Notes: generated by a model from the sequence alone, not told the origin. Counted from the first letter of the stretch, positions 18,837-28,390 are shown. The stretch is DNA of 64,000 bases from DSSM01 sp964484125 (GCA_964484125.1 CAZAEK010000006.1:67244-131243), one strand, 5' to 3'. Program-made: numbers and translations.

Positions 18837-20300
18837 CTAATTCTCTAAAGGTACGGGATATTTCTTTGTGAAACAGGCAGTGCAGTATCCTGTCTTTTTG
18901 TCTGAAAATGGCACAGATTTCTCAAGTCCTTCAACTGACAGATATTCAAGCGAATCAACTCCGAGATATTTTCTTATCTCTTCGACATTACCGTTGAATT
19001 TAGTTGCAATTAATTCCTCTTCAGTAGGGAAGTCCATTCCATAATAACATGGAGATATAACAGGAGGGGAAGTTATTCTAAGGTGAATTTCTTTAGGGTT
19101 TGCTTTTTTAATCATATTGACAAGTAGCTTAAGGGTATTGCCTCTTACAATTGAATCGTCAACAATTACAATTTTTCTGTTTTCAATTATACTTTTTATT
19201 ATACTGAATTTTGTTCTGATTTTCATTTCCCTTAAACTTTGTCCGGGCTGTATAAAAGTTCTGCCTACATAATGGCTTCTTATCAGGCCGATTTCGTGTT
19301 TGATATTATCAGTTCTTCTTCTCGTCTGGCTTATAAATCCTATTGTAGCAGTGTTTGATGAATCCGGTACGTTCATTACAATTACCTTTTTTTCTTCGTC
19401 ATTATACGGATTATCCTTATCAGGAGCCGGTTTTTCGATTGCAAGTGTAGTCCCGATTTTTCTCCTCACTTTATCAACCTGCTCACCGAAAATGTAACTG
19501 TCCGGTCTTGAAAAATAAATATATTCAAATATGCAATGAGCATATTTTTTTTCTTCTGCAAATTTATAAGACTTAAGTATTTCTGTTTCTGTAACTTCAT
19601 CATCTATTACAACAATTTCTCCTGGTTCTACATCTCTTATATATTCTGCATTTATTATATCCAAAGCGCTTGTTTCAGATGCAAAGATATATGACTTACC
19701 GAGTTTGCCGATTGAAAGAGGTCTTATACCAAGTGGGTCTCTTACACCGATAAGCTTGTTATCTGTGAGTAAACAGAGTGAATATGCACCCCTGACCATA
19801 CCAAGAACCTCCTTTAGAGCTTCTACAACATCATGTTTATGGCATCTTGCAATCAGATGAAGAAAAACTTCGCTGTCAGAACTCGTCTGAAAAATTGTCC
19901 CTTCTTCCTGAAGTTCTTTTCTGAGTTTATCAGAGTTAACAAGATTTCCGTTATGAGATAAAGCCAGATTGCCGTCTTTATAAATTACCCTGAATGGCTG
20001 AATATTTGTCCTGCTGTCGCTTGCTCCTGTCGTTGAATACCTGTTATGCCCTATTGCTGATTTGCCTTTAAGAATATCTGTAAATATTTTTTCGTTGGCA
20101 AAAATATTCAGGACTAATCCAAAATCCTTATGTATATTAAATCTGTATCTTTTTTCAGATGGCAGATACTCAGAAGTTACTATACCTGCTGACTCCTGTC
20201 CGCGGTGTTGTAATGTATGTAATCCGTAATATGTTAATATTGCGGCTTCAGGGTGATTAAATATGCCAAATACTCCACAATTGGAATGAATAGATTTCAT
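18837..20300 (-). CDS. purF: Amidophosphoribosyltransferase
   Basis: 487 residues. It makes phosphoribosylamine from PRPP and glutamine, the first committed step of purine synthesis. Cys8 in MKSIHSNCGVFGIF is the N-terminal nucleophile exposed after removal of a short propeptide. LQHRGQESAGI and GHNRYSTTG belong to the glutamine amidotransferase domain, and VIVDDSIVRGNT near residue 378 is the PRPP-binding motif. The C-terminal cysteines (GYCTACF) match the form that carries an iron-sulfur cluster, though cluster binding is inferred. It overlaps the upstream PHP gene by 4 bases and ends the hrcA operon. Confidence 0.97.
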   Translation of the reverse strand: MKSIHSNCGVFGIFNHPEAAILTYYGLHTLQHRGQESAGIVTSEYLPSEKRYRFNIHKDFGLVLNIFANEKIFTDILKGKSAIGHNRYSTTGASDSRTNIQPFRVIYKDGNLALSHNGNLVNSDKLRKELQEEGTIFQTSSDSEVFLHLIARCHKHDVVEALKEVLGMVRGAYSLCLLTDNKLIGVRDPLGIRPLSIGKLGKSYIFASETSALDIINAEYIRDVEPGEIVVIDDEVTETEILKSYKFAEEKKYAHCIFEYIYFSRPDSYIFGEQVDKVRRKIGTTLAIEKPAPDKDNPYNDEEKKVIVMNVPDSSNTATIGFISQTRRRTDNIKHEIGLIRSHYVGRTFIQPGQSLREMKIRTKFSIIKSIIENRKIVIVDDSIVRGNTLKLLVNMIKKANPKEIHLRITSPPVISPCYYGMDFPTEEELIATKFNGNVEEIRKYLGVDSLEYLSVEGLEKSVPFSDKKTGYCTACFTKKYPVPLEN

Positions 20301-21391
20301 AAGCTGTTTAAAACTCTGATATGATTAGAAAAAATCCACGCTTTGTCCCCAAGCCAGCATTCAACCCTGTAATTTCCGGATTCGTCAACGTCCCATACAC
20401 CACCAGTCCCTGTACATTCATCAATACAAATTCCATTCTTTACGAACTTCAGAGTAACATCCTTCGGAGCGTAAGTTCTGAATACAATTTTTTTACTGGC
20501 TGATGTGTCATATATAATTTCATCCCCGAGTTCATAAATTTCGTTGTTATATTCTGCAAAAAACCTGAATCCTCTTGCGTCGCCCCAGTAGCTGTTGGTT
20601 ATATATGATCTTCCTTCTCTAAGAGATTTAATTATAAGATTCTTAAAATGTTCAAATGACTGCATGTCATTCTTTTTAATCTCTTCGTCGAGAATTACAT
20701 TTGTCCTTATGGATTTGAACAGGACTTTGTATGGAAATACTTCAACTTTATAAAAACCGAGAAAGCTCTGCTTATGCGCATGAGCATCTACTGAGCCAAT
20801 AGCAACCACCTTTCTTTTTTTGTTCAGCTCGTCCCATTTTTGTACTGCTTCTTTGCACGGTTGAACAATGGATTTAAGCGGATGTAAAAATCTCTGAAAT
20901 TTGTTTTTGTCGTTGAGATCTTCAACCCATTCGCTCATGTGATTCCAGATTTCAATGCCGTCGAAATAATCAGTATTCCAGTATGTCCATGGATAAGGCG
21001 GATGTTCAGGGAAATGATTCCTTTTTTCAAACGGGTGTGCTATGAAACCTGTACCTCCGAGTTCTTTTACCTGCCTGACATATTCTTTTACGCTGAGTTC
21101 GCATCCGAGTTCATTATTACCAATATCTTTGAAAGTACCTACGAGTTTATCAAGCCCAAATACAAGGTAATGATTACGGTTACCGAGATCATTTAGCTCA
21201 TAGCCGACAATCATCATAGTTCCGTCGTACCATTTTTCAAATCCGAAAGTTTTAGCACCGATGTTATTGTGGTCTGTGAGTATTATATAATCCAAACCTA
21301 CTTCGCTTGCAAAACCTGCTATTTCATCCGGTTTACCTGTACCGTCTGAAAAAGTTGAATGCATATGTATTGCGCCTGTGTATTCGTGCAT
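20297..21391 (-). CDS. PHP-domain metal-dependent phosphoesterase (CehA/McbA-like)
   Basis: 364 residues. The N-terminal PHP domain shows metal ligands in HMHSTFSDG (residues 9-17) and LTDHNN, followed by FIAHPFEKRNHFP and GSVDAHAHKQ. The C-terminal about 90 residues form a small beta domain (YELGDEIIYDTSASKKIVFR, DESGNYRVECWLGDKAWIFS) as in CehA/McbA-type hydrolases. It may cleave a phosphoester or a related substrate that I cannot name. The gene starts 2 bases after the dnaJ stop and overlaps purF by 4 bases, so it is translated together with both. Confidence 0.85.
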   Translation of the reverse strand: MHEYTGAIHMHSTFSDGTGKPDEIAGFASEVGLDYIILTDHNNIGAKTFGFEKWYDGTMMIVGYELNDLGNRNHYLVFGLDKLVGTFKDIGNNELGCELSVKEYVRQVKELGGTGFIAHPFEKRNHFPEHPPYPWTYWNTDYFDGIEIWNHMSEWVEDLNDKNKFQRFLHPLKSIVQPCKEAVQKWDELNKKRKVVAIGSVDAHAHKQSFLGFYKVEVFPYKVLFKSIRTNVILDEEIKKNDMQSFEHFKNLIIKSLREGRSYITNSYWGDARGFRFFAEYNNEIYELGDEIIYDTSASKKIVFRTYAPKDVTLKFVKNGICIDECTGTGGVWDVDESGNYRVECWLGDKAWIFSNHIRVLNSL

Positions 21392-21393
21392 GA

Positions 21394-22542
21394 TTAATCA
21401 AATACAGTTTTAAAAAAACCTTTTTCACTTTTTTGTTTCGACCCGGGCTTGAAATTTTCGGATTTCATCAATTCCCTCAACATTTCCTTTTCTTTTGAAT
21501 TGATTTTTTTAGGAATATAAATATTTACCCTGTTTAACTGACTGCCTCTGCCATAACCGTTAAGGTGTCTGATGCCTTTTTTATCCATTCTTAAGATTGT
21601 TCCCGCAAATGTACCCGGCTCTATTGTTAATTTCGCTTTGCCATCAAGAGTAGGCACTTCAACTGTAGCCCCGAGAATTGCTTCCGGAATACTAATTTCT
21701 AAATCATATATTATATCATCTTCAACCCGCTGAAAATATTTATGCTTTTCTTCCTGAATATATACATATAAATCTCCTGTCTGTCCGCCTCTGATTCCAG
21801 CATCACCTTGTCCCCTGAGAGGTATATAATTCCCTTCACTTACACCGGCGGGAATATTTACTTTGATAGTACTTTCCGATTTTACCCTTCCTGAACCTGT
21901 GCATGCTTCGCATTTTTCTTTTATTATTCTTCCTTCCCCTCCGCAATGCGGACATTCAGATACATTTACAAACTGTCCGAAAAGTGATCTCGAAACCTGT
22001 CTGATTTCTCCGCTGCCATTGCAGTTTTGGCATGAAACATATCCGCTGCCGGTTTTTGCTCCTGTGCCATTACAAGCACTGCATTGTTTAAATCTTTTTA
22101 CTTTAATCGTTTTTTCAATGCCTTCTGCGATTTCTTCAAGCGTTAGTTTGAGATTGATTTTTAGGTCATTCCCCGGAACGCCCTGCCTTCTTTGTCTTCT
22201 CGAAGTACCTCCGCCGAAAAAGTCATCAAAGATACTTCCTCCTCCAAAACTTCCGAATATGTCGCTGAACCTTGAAAATATATCGTTTATATCTCCAAAG
22301 CCCTGATATCCGCCCTGGTTCACTCCCTGATGTCCAAATCTGTCATATCTTGCTCTTTTCTCAGGGTCTGATAATACTTCGTATGCCTCAGCGCATTCCT
22401 TGAATTTTTCTTCCGCTTCTTTGTCTCCCGGATTCCTGTCCGGATGATATTTCATCGCAAGTTTTCTGTAGGCAGATTTGATTTCGTCTTGTGATGAATT
22501 TTTATTAACACCAAGTATTTCATAAAAATCACGTTTTGTCAT
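21394..22542 (-). CDS. dnaJ: Chaperone DnaJ
   Basis: 382 residues with the full type I Hsp40 layout. The J domain carries HPD in KYHPDRNPG (residues 32-40). A Gly/Phe-rich linker spans about 75-120. Four zinc-binding repeats (CSACNGTG, CQNCNGSG, CPHCGGEG, CEACTGSG) lie between about 150 and 220, followed by two substrate-binding beta domains. It stimulates DnaK ATPase and delivers unfolded clients. Its ATG shares a base with the grpE stop (TAATG), indicating translational coupling. dnaK itself is not in the window. Confidence 0.97.
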   Translation of the reverse strand: MTKRDFYEILGVNKNSSQDEIKSAYRKLAMKYHPDRNPGDKEAEEKFKECAEAYEVLSDPEKRARYDRFGHQGVNQGGYQGFGDINDIFSRFSDIFGSFGGGSIFDDFFGGGTSRRQRRQGVPGNDLKINLKLTLEEIAEGIEKTIKVKRFKQCSACNGTGAKTGSGYVSCQNCNGSGEIRQVSRSLFGQFVNVSECPHCGGEGRIIKEKCEACTGSGRVKSESTIKVNIPAGVSEGNYIPLRGQGDAGIRGGQTGDLYVYIQEEKHKYFQRVEDDIIYDLEISIPEAILGATVEVPTLDGKAKLTIEPGTFAGTILRMDKKGIRHLNGYGRGSQLNRVNIYIPKKINSKEKEMLRELMKSENFKPGSKQKSEKGFFKTVFD

Positions 22543-23162
22543 TATTTACCTTCCTCATTGTTTTTTTCCGGTTCTGGTACTTCTGATGAAACTAATACTT
22601 TTGCATGTCTTATTATTTTATCTTTAAGATAATATCCTTTCTCCACAACTTCCAGAACTGTATTTGGTTCTACATCGGGATTTGGTATCTGCATCAATGC
22701 ATCACAGGTTTCTACATCAAATTGCTTTCCGGTTACATCAATTTCTTTAAGACCTTCTTTTTCCATAATAGCCCTGAATTTATCTGAGATTGAAATGAAT
22801 CCGGTTTTAAGTGTTTCAAAATCTTTTGTCTCACCCTTTTCTATGGATTCCTTAGACCTTATCATATCATCATATACAGGAAGAAGTTCCTTTATTATTT
22901 TTTCAGAGGCATACTTTAAGTAATTGGAAATTTCAGCGTCTGTTCTTCTCTTATAATTTTCAAATTCAGCAACCTTTCTTAATAGTGTATCCTTTAATTT
23001 CTCAATCTCTGATTTTAGTTTGGCAGTCTCATCAATTTCTGGTTCTTCCTGCTTTACTGGTTCCTGATTTGTCTGCTCCTGTAAGGTATCTTTTCCCTTA
23101 TCTGGAGTTTGTCCGTTATTTTTCAGTTCTTTTTTCTCTTTGTTATTTTTCATATTAAACAT
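22542..23162 (-). CDS. grpE: Nucleotide exchange factor GrpE
   Basis: 206 residues. A charged, disordered N-terminal stretch of about 45 residues precedes the long coiled coil (LKSEIEKLKDTLLRKVAEFENYKRR) and the C-terminal beta domain ending YYLKDKIIRHAKVLVS, the family signature. It releases ADP from DnaK. The first ATG (23162) and a second ATG three codons later (23153) are both plausible starts. It lies 57 bases after hrcA in the heat-shock operon. Confidence 0.95.
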   Translation of the reverse strand: MFNMKNNKEKKELKNNGQTPDKGKDTLQEQTNQEPVKQEEPEIDETAKLKSEIEKLKDTLLRKVAEFENYKRRTDAEISNYLKYASEKIIKELLPVYDDMIRSKESIEKGETKDFETLKTGFISISDKFRAIMEKEGLKEIDVTGKQFDVETCDALMQIPNPDVEPNTVLEVVEKGYYLKDKIIRHAKVLVSSEVPEPEKNNEEGK

Positions 23163-23219
23163 AATTACGTTTTAATTTATTTTTTAAAAATTATCCCGAA
23201 CTTAAATAATCTTTTCATA

Positions 23220-24248
23220 TCAGGAATATGACTCGGAAATTAAATTGGAAATATATTCTATCAGCGAAACCATCTTGCTGTAATTAATTCTTTTAGGACC
23301 GATTATACCGATATTTCCTGACATATCGCCGATTTTATATGAGGAATATATAACACTGTAATCCTTTAATTTCTGATCCTGATTTTCTTTACCGATAGAG
23401 ATATTAACTCCGCCTTCAACTGGCTGAAAAATATGAAGAACGAGATTTTTATTTTCTGCAATATGAATTATATTTCTGAAACTTTTTGGGTCTTCGAATT
23501 CCGGCTGATTTATTATTTCACCGGTTCCGCCAATGTGTACAATATTACCTTTCTCTTCCTCTGAATGCATCTTATCGAGCGAATTTATAAAAAGCTGTAC
23601 CAGTTCAGGTTCCTCGTCTTTTACTCCGTGTAGTCTTTCTGAATATGTCTCTTTGATTTCTTTAAGGGGCAATCCCGATAGTCTTTCATTTAGTATTCTT
23701 GTTATACCTTCAAGGCGGTTTCTTGTTATTTCTCCTTCAATTTCCATAATTACCGTTTTTACATAGCCGGACTTAATATTTAAAATTACGAGAACCCTGC
23801 TTGAAGAAACCTGCATCATATCAATCTTTTCAAATATTCCTGTGCTCAGAAAAGGTTGTGTTACTACGGAAAGCTGATGAGAAATCCTGCTGAGTATTCT
23901 GGAAGTTTCAATATATAGGTTTTCTTCTTCGATGTTTCCTGTTTTCATATCCTCAAACTGGTTTTTAATCATTTCCATCTCGGAATTCTTCAGGTCACGC
24001 TTTTCCATCAGAGAATTAACATAAAATCTCAATCCTTTATCAGTTGGAATCCTTCCTGCTGAAGTATGAGGAGTAGAAAGTAAATCGAGCTCTTCCAGAT
24101 CGCTCATAACATTGCGAATGGTGGCTGATGAGAGGTTCAGACCAGTTTGTTTTGATACTGACCTCGAACCAACCGGAGAAGCCGATTTAAAGAAGTTTTC
24201 TACTACGTACTTTAATACTTCTTTCTCTCTATGTGAGAGATTTTCCAT
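23220..24248 (-). CDS. hrcA: Heat-inducible transcription repressor HrcA
   Basis: 342 residues. The N-terminal winged helix (HREKEVLKYVVENFFKSASPVGS, then SSATIRNVMSDLEELDLL and PHTSAGRIPTDKGLRFYV) is diagnostic for HrcA. The GAF-like and C-terminal dimer regions follow, with VEGGVNISIGKEN and IGIIGPKRINYSKMVSLIEYIS. It represses chaperone operons by binding the CIRCE element and is itself folded by GroE. It heads the hrcA-grpE-dnaJ operon. I did not find a recognisable CIRCE (TTAGCACTC-N9-GAGTGCTAA) in the 118 bases upstream. Confidence 0.96.
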   Translation of the reverse strand: MENLSHREKEVLKYVVENFFKSASPVGSRSVSKQTGLNLSSATIRNVMSDLEELDLLSTPHTSAGRIPTDKGLRFYVNSLMEKRDLKNSEMEMIKNQFEDMKTGNIEEENLYIETSRILSRISHQLSVVTQPFLSTGIFEKIDMMQVSSSRVLVILNIKSGYVKTVIMEIEGEITRNRLEGITRILNERLSGLPLKEIKETYSERLHGVKDEEPELVQLFINSLDKMHSEEEKGNIVHIGGTGEIINQPEFEDPKSFRNIIHIAENKNLVLHIFQPVEGGVNISIGKENQDQKLKDYSVIYSSYKIGDMSGNIGIIGPKRINYSKMVSLIEYISNLISESYS

Positions 24249-24253
24249 ATCAA

Positions 24254-24289
24254 TTAATTAAATTTATACAAATTTAACGATTTAATTAA
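24254..24289. promoter_or_regulatory. A+T inverted repeat in front of hrcA
   Basis: TTAATTAAAT and ATTTAATTAA are perfect 10-base arms with a 16-base spacer, 6-41 bases upstream of the hrcA start. CIRCE has 9-base arms and a 9-base spacer and contains G and C, so this is not a standard CIRCE. It could be a diverged operator or a chance repeat in A+T-rich DNA. Confidence 0.25.
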
Positions 24290-24366
24290 CAATTATAAAT
24301 TCAATTAAGATAACAAAAACTGCGTTCAATTAGTTTTAAAAATTAAAATCAGCTATTTCCTGTAAA

Positions 24367-25248
24367 CTATCTGTCAAAAATCATTCTGATATAGCCGGAG
24401 AGTCTTAGAGCTATGCTTAAAACAGGGAATAAAATATAATTAAAATTGTGTTTTTTAAAATATTTAATGCAGTCATTGTTCCATAATCGAATCGCATAAG
24501 AACGGTTTTTATAAACGCTTGTGCCTTTCCTGTGCAGAACCTGTGCCTCGTGGTAGAAAAATATTTTATATCCTTTGTCACGAATTTTTTTACATAGGTC
24601 AACATCGCTGAAAAACATATCAAACCTGTCATCAAGAAAATCAACTTCTTTTAGTATTTTTGAAGGCATCATCAGTGCGGCACCCATTGGCTGGTCAACT
24701 TCCCGGGTGGAGTTATGGTCAAAATACTGCATTTTCCACCTTGAAAAGAACTTGCTTTTCGGGAATAGTTTTGAGAGCATTGTTAACTCTGAGAACATAT
24801 CCCGGTACTTTGGGAAAGTTCTGCATGAGTGCTGAATATCTTTACTACGAAAAACGAGTTGGGGAGCAACTGCGCCAGTGTTCTCATTTTCTCTGATAAA
24901 TCTGACAAGTTTTTCGATAGCATTGTCAGATATTTCTGTATCCGGATTAAGCAACATAACATATTCACCGGATGCAATTTTCAACCCCTGGTTAGCACCG
25001 CGTGTGAAACCAAGATTCTCTTTGTTGGCTATTAATTTAATATTGAGGTCCGGGTAACAATCCTTAAATGCCTGAATAGATTTTACAGAATTATCCTGCG
25101 AAAAATTATCAATAACAATCGTCTCTATATATTCTTTTCTATTGCCTTTTCTGTCAAAAAAAACTGACTTCAGGCATTCGGCAATTTCATCTTCGCTATT
25201 CCATACTACTATGACTACAGAAATTTCTGGTCTCAAAATATTGTTCAC
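24367..25248 (-). CDS. Family 2 glycosyltransferase (rhamnosyltransferase-like)
   Basis: 293 residues. The GT-A fold is seen in SVVIVVWNSEDEIAECLKS near the N-terminus, NLGFTRGANQGLKIA and YVMLLNPDTEI (DXD-like metal site), followed by QPMGAALMM, DDRFDMFFSDVDLC and HEAQVLHRKG. This order fits the WbbL-type transferases that build lipopolysaccharide or other cell-surface glycans. The start codon is GTG at 25248, overlapping the nadB stop as GTGA; the overlap supports that start. No other glycan genes adjoin it, so its position next to nadB looks incidental. Confidence 0.88.
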   Translation of the reverse strand: MNNILRPEISVVIVVWNSEDEIAECLKSVFFDRKGNRKEYIETIVIDNFSQDNSVKSIQAFKDCYPDLNIKLIANKENLGFTRGANQGLKIASGEYVMLLNPDTEISDNAIEKLVRFIRENENTGAVAPQLVFRSKDIQHSCRTFPKYRDMFSELTMLSKLFPKSKFFSRWKMQYFDHNSTREVDQPMGAALMMPSKILKEVDFLDDRFDMFFSDVDLCKKIRDKGYKIFFYHEAQVLHRKGTSVYKNRSYAIRLWNNDCIKYFKKHNFNYILFPVLSIALRLSGYIRMIFDR

Positions 25249-26876
25249 TTTTTCTTTAAAATTGTTTCTTTCAAATATGTTTTGTCATCACGTTCCGGGA
25301 AATCAAGCATATAATGTAAACCGCGTGATTCTTTCCTCTCCATTGCTGATTTGATGATGATGTAAGCTACTGTTACAAGGTTTCTCAGCTCAAGAAGTTC
25401 AACAGTAACCTTTGTTTTATAATAAAACTCCTTTATCTCTTCACGTAACATTTTAATTCGCCGCATTGCCCGTTCGAGACGGCTTATACTTCTGACTATT
25501 CCGACATAATCGCTCATTAATTCCTTGATCTCGCGTTTATCGTGTGAAAAATAAATTCTCTCTTCTGCATTTTCTGTCCCGTCATCTGTCCAGTTTAAAA
25601 TTGAATCTTCTATAGTTTTCAGATTTGTTCTGAAATTTTTCTTGCCGTTTTCTGTTTTTAATTCATTTGCTATTGTGTTGTATATTGAGTCTGCAAATAC
25701 AACTGCTTCAAGAAGTGAGTTCGATGCAAGACGGTTGGCGCCGTGAACTCCTGTCATTGCTACCTCTCCGCACGCAAAAAGATTTTTTATGTTTGTTTTT
25801 CCCTCAAGGTCTGTTTTTATTCCTCCGCATGCATAATGTGCGGCGGGTACTACCGGAATCATATCTTTTGTTATATCTATACCTCTTTCGAGACAATTTT
25901 TGTAGATATGGGGAAATTCATATTTTACTTTTTTGCCTATAGGAGTGCAGTCAAGGTGTACATACTGATCTCCGCTTTTTTTAAGCTCAGAATCAATTGC
26001 TCTTGCTACAACATCTCTCGGCGCAAGGGATTTACGGCTGTCGTATTTGTGCATAAATTCCTTACCGTTTTTCAACCTGAGAACTGCACCTGCACCTCTT
26101 ACTGCTTCGGATATAAGGAATACCTGAGAATCAATGTTAATTTCGCTTTCGTATAATGAAGTAGGGTGAAACTGAACGAATTCCATATTTGCAAGTTCAC
26201 ATCCTGCTCTATAGCCCATTGCGAAACCATCGCCAGTAGCAATAGCTGGATTTGTTGTATGCAGATATACCTGACCAAGTCCGCCTGTTGCAATAATAGT
26301 TTTCCGTGAAATAATTTTTACTACCTTATTGGTTTTTACGTTCAGTGCATATATACCATAACAAGACTTTTCCTTTTTCTTGATTTTATTCTGTATATTT
26401 TTATCAGTAAGTAAATCTATTGAAAAAAAGTATTCAAAAATCTTAATATTCCTGTTTTTTGATATTCCATAAAGTAAAGCTCTCTCTATTTCCTTTCCTG
26501 TAAGGTCTTTTGCGTGAACTATTCTGCTACGCGAATGACCTCCTTCTTTACCGAGTTTTAATCTCCCTTTGCTGTCTTTAGAAAACCTTACCCCCTGTTC
26601 AAGCAGGTCGTATATAATACCAGGTCCGTCAGTAACAATTTTTCTTACTGCATCAATATTACAGAGTCCTCCGCCACATTCAATGGTATCTTTAATGTGC
26701 AATTCAAAGTTATCATCTGAACCGAGTACAGAAGCTATTCCTCCCTGAGCATAATTTGTATTAGATTCGGCTTTCTTTTTCTTGGTAATTATAATTACTT
26801 TTCCGAATTTGCTTAGACGCAAAGCGAGGGAAAGACCTGCAATTCCACTGCCAATTATTAAAAAATCAGTTCTCAT
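25245..26876 (-). CDS. nadB: L-aspartate oxidase
   Basis: 543 residues, an FAD-dependent oxidase that turns aspartate into iminoaspartate for quinolinate and NAD synthesis. Visible motifs are the FAD motif IIGSGIAGLSLAL at the N-terminus, NTNYAQGGIASV, the active-site region ELANMEFVQFHPTSLY and AAHYACGGIKTDLEGKT, and a C-terminal helical domain (RLERAMRRIKML). Succinate dehydrogenase flavoproteins are related, but the length and the missing HDW-type sdh context favour NadB. nadA and nadC are not in the window. It overlaps the glycosyltransferase start by 4 bases. Confidence 0.94.
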   Translation of the reverse strand: MRTDFLIIGSGIAGLSLALRLSKFGKVIIITKKKKAESNTNYAQGGIASVLGSDDNFELHIKDTIECGGGLCNIDAVRKIVTDGPGIIYDLLEQGVRFSKDSKGRLKLGKEGGHSRSRIVHAKDLTGKEIERALLYGISKNRNIKIFEYFFSIDLLTDKNIQNKIKKKEKSCYGIYALNVKTNKVVKIISRKTIIATGGLGQVYLHTTNPAIATGDGFAMGYRAGCELANMEFVQFHPTSLYESEINIDSQVFLISEAVRGAGAVLRLKNGKEFMHKYDSRKSLAPRDVVARAIDSELKKSGDQYVHLDCTPIGKKVKYEFPHIYKNCLERGIDITKDMIPVVPAAHYACGGIKTDLEGKTNIKNLFACGEVAMTGVHGANRLASNSLLEAVVFADSIYNTIANELKTENGKKNFRTNLKTIEDSILNWTDDGTENAEERIYFSHDKREIKELMSDYVGIVRSISRLERAMRRIKMLREEIKEFYYKTKVTVELLELRNLVTVAYIIIKSAMERKESRGLHYMLDFPERDDKTYLKETILKKK

Positions 26877-26934
26877 AAAAAATCAAAATAAGTTTAATAA
26901 AGAGATTATAAAAGTCAAAACCCTGTAAAAGAGA

Positions 26935-26959
26935 GGGCTGTTGAATATATTAACAGCCC
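26935..26959 (-). terminator. Hairpin after the aminotransferase gene
   Basis: GGGCTGTT and AACAGCCC form an 8-bp stem around a 9-base A+T loop, 29 bases past the aminotransferase stop. On the minus strand only a mixed CTCTCTTTT follows, so termination may be partial. Confidence 0.55.
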
Positions 26960-26987
26960 CTTATCCTGAAATCCATTTTAATTTATA

Positions 26988-28148
26988 TTACCATGCAATA
27001 TTTTCTTTTATACGTTTAATGGCTTCTTTTATGTTTTCTCTTGAATTCGCATAAGAGAACCTCAGGTATCCTTCGCCGTATTCTCCGAATGCAGTTCCGG
27101 CAAGTGAGGCAACGCCTGCTTTATACAAGAGATGGTCATTTAGCTCTCTTGCCGTCATTCCTGTCTTTGTTATATTCGGGAATGCATAAAAAGCACCGTG
27201 AGGAATAATGCATGAGAATCCTTTAATTGAATTTAAACCGTCAACGATAATTTCTCTCCTTGCGAGAAATTCTTCTCTCATCTTATCAACAGAATCCTGA
27301 GGACCAGTCAGGGCTTCGATACAACCTTTTTGAACGAATGCATTGGTACAGGAAACGCTGTTTGTCATAAGTTTTGCAATATGAGGAGCTAAATCTTTAT
27401 TCATAACTCCGAAACCTGCTCTCCATCCGGTCATAGCGTAATACTTTGAATATCCGTCTAAAATAATAGTTCTTTCTTTAAATCCGGGAATCTGAGCGAT
27501 ACTGAAATGCTCCCCTTCAAAAATAAGTCTGCTGTAAATCTCATCGCTGAGAATCCAGCAATCTTTATCTTTAAGGACATCGGCAATCTTTGTAAAATCA
27601 TCTTTCGTTAAGATACCGCCTGTAGGATTTTGGGGAGAGTTTAATATTACCAGCTTTGTCTTATCGGTTACAAGCTTTCTGAATTCTTCAATATCGAAAG
27701 CAAATTCTTTCTCCTCTCTTAAAGGAATAGGAATTGCCTTCCCACCGACGAAATTAATCATAGATTCATAAATAGGAAATCCGGGGTTTGGATAAATTAC
27801 TTCATCGCCTTCATCAACAAGTGCAAGTATTGCAAAAAACATTATTGGTTTTCCGCCAGGTGTAACTATTACTTCATCCATTGTAAAATCAAGTCCGCGT
27901 GTTCTTGACATATATTCAGCTATAACTTTCCTGTGTTCAACAATACCGGGTGATGGGGTGTAATGAGTATCGCCTGCTCTTAAAGATTTAATAGCTGCTT
28001 CGCGGATATTATCCGGTGTGTCAAAATCCGGTTCGCCGATTTCAAGGTGAATAATGCTTTTACCTTCGGCTTCAAGTTTTTTTGCTTTTGCGAGGACTTC
28101 GAATGCTGTTTCTGTTCCGAGTCTCTCCATTCTTTTTGCTAATTTCAT
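26988..28148 (-). CDS. Class I PLP-dependent aminotransferase, aspartate aminotransferase type
   Basis: 386 residues with the fold-type I signature. HLEIGEPDFDTP opens the enzyme, NSPQNPTGG carries the cofactor-contacting Asn, WILSDEIYS carries the ring-stacking Asp, and DGYSKYYAMTGWRAGF contains the PLP-binding Lys and the substrate Arg region. The group includes thermophile-type aspartate aminotransferases and some aromatic or prephenate aminotransferases; the exact substrate cannot be read from the sequence. It lies on the same strand 111 bases upstream of nadB, with a hairpin between them. Confidence 0.9.
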   Translation of the reverse strand: MKLAKRMERLGTETAFEVLAKAKKLEAEGKSIIHLEIGEPDFDTPDNIREAAIKSLRAGDTHYTPSPGIVEHRKVIAEYMSRTRGLDFTMDEVIVTPGGKPIMFFAILALVDEGDEVIYPNPGFPIYESMINFVGGKAIPIPLREEKEFAFDIEEFRKLVTDKTKLVILNSPQNPTGGILTKDDFTKIADVLKDKDCWILSDEIYSRLIFEGEHFSIAQIPGFKERTIILDGYSKYYAMTGWRAGFGVMNKDLAPHIAKLMTNSVSCTNAFVQKGCIEALTGPQDSVDKMREEFLARREIIVDGLNSIKGFSCIIPHGAFYAFPNITKTGMTARELNDHLLYKAGVASLAGTAFGEYGEGYLRFSYANSRENIKEAIKRIKENIAW

Positions 28149-28264
28149 ACTCTATAGGGTAAGATTTATAAAATGATATTCTATAATATTGCGTAATATG
28201 AAAATACTTTTTTCATAATTCAATGCAAATGTTTATAGATATAATATTTAAGAGGAGGGGTTTG

Positions 28265-28338
28265 TGGGCGATTAAGGATTCGAACCTCAGACCCCTTCGG
28301 TGTAAACGAAGTGCTCTAACCAGCTGAGCTAATCGCCC
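28265..28338 (-). tRNA. tRNA-Val (anticodon TAC)
   Basis: On the minus strand a complete cloverleaf of 74 bases: acceptor stem GGGCGAT/ATCGCCC, D arm GCTCAGCTGGTTAGAGC, anticodon stem CTTCG/CGAAG with loop TTTACAC giving anticodon TAC, and T arm with GGTTCGAATCC. Base 28265 supplies the discriminator A. CCA is not encoded. It is a single tRNA gene between the aminotransferase gene and a repeat cluster. Confidence 0.97.
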
Positions 28339-28390
28339 TTTTATAGAATAAATAAGTTAATTAATTTAAAATTATTTTTCAATTGGAAAA

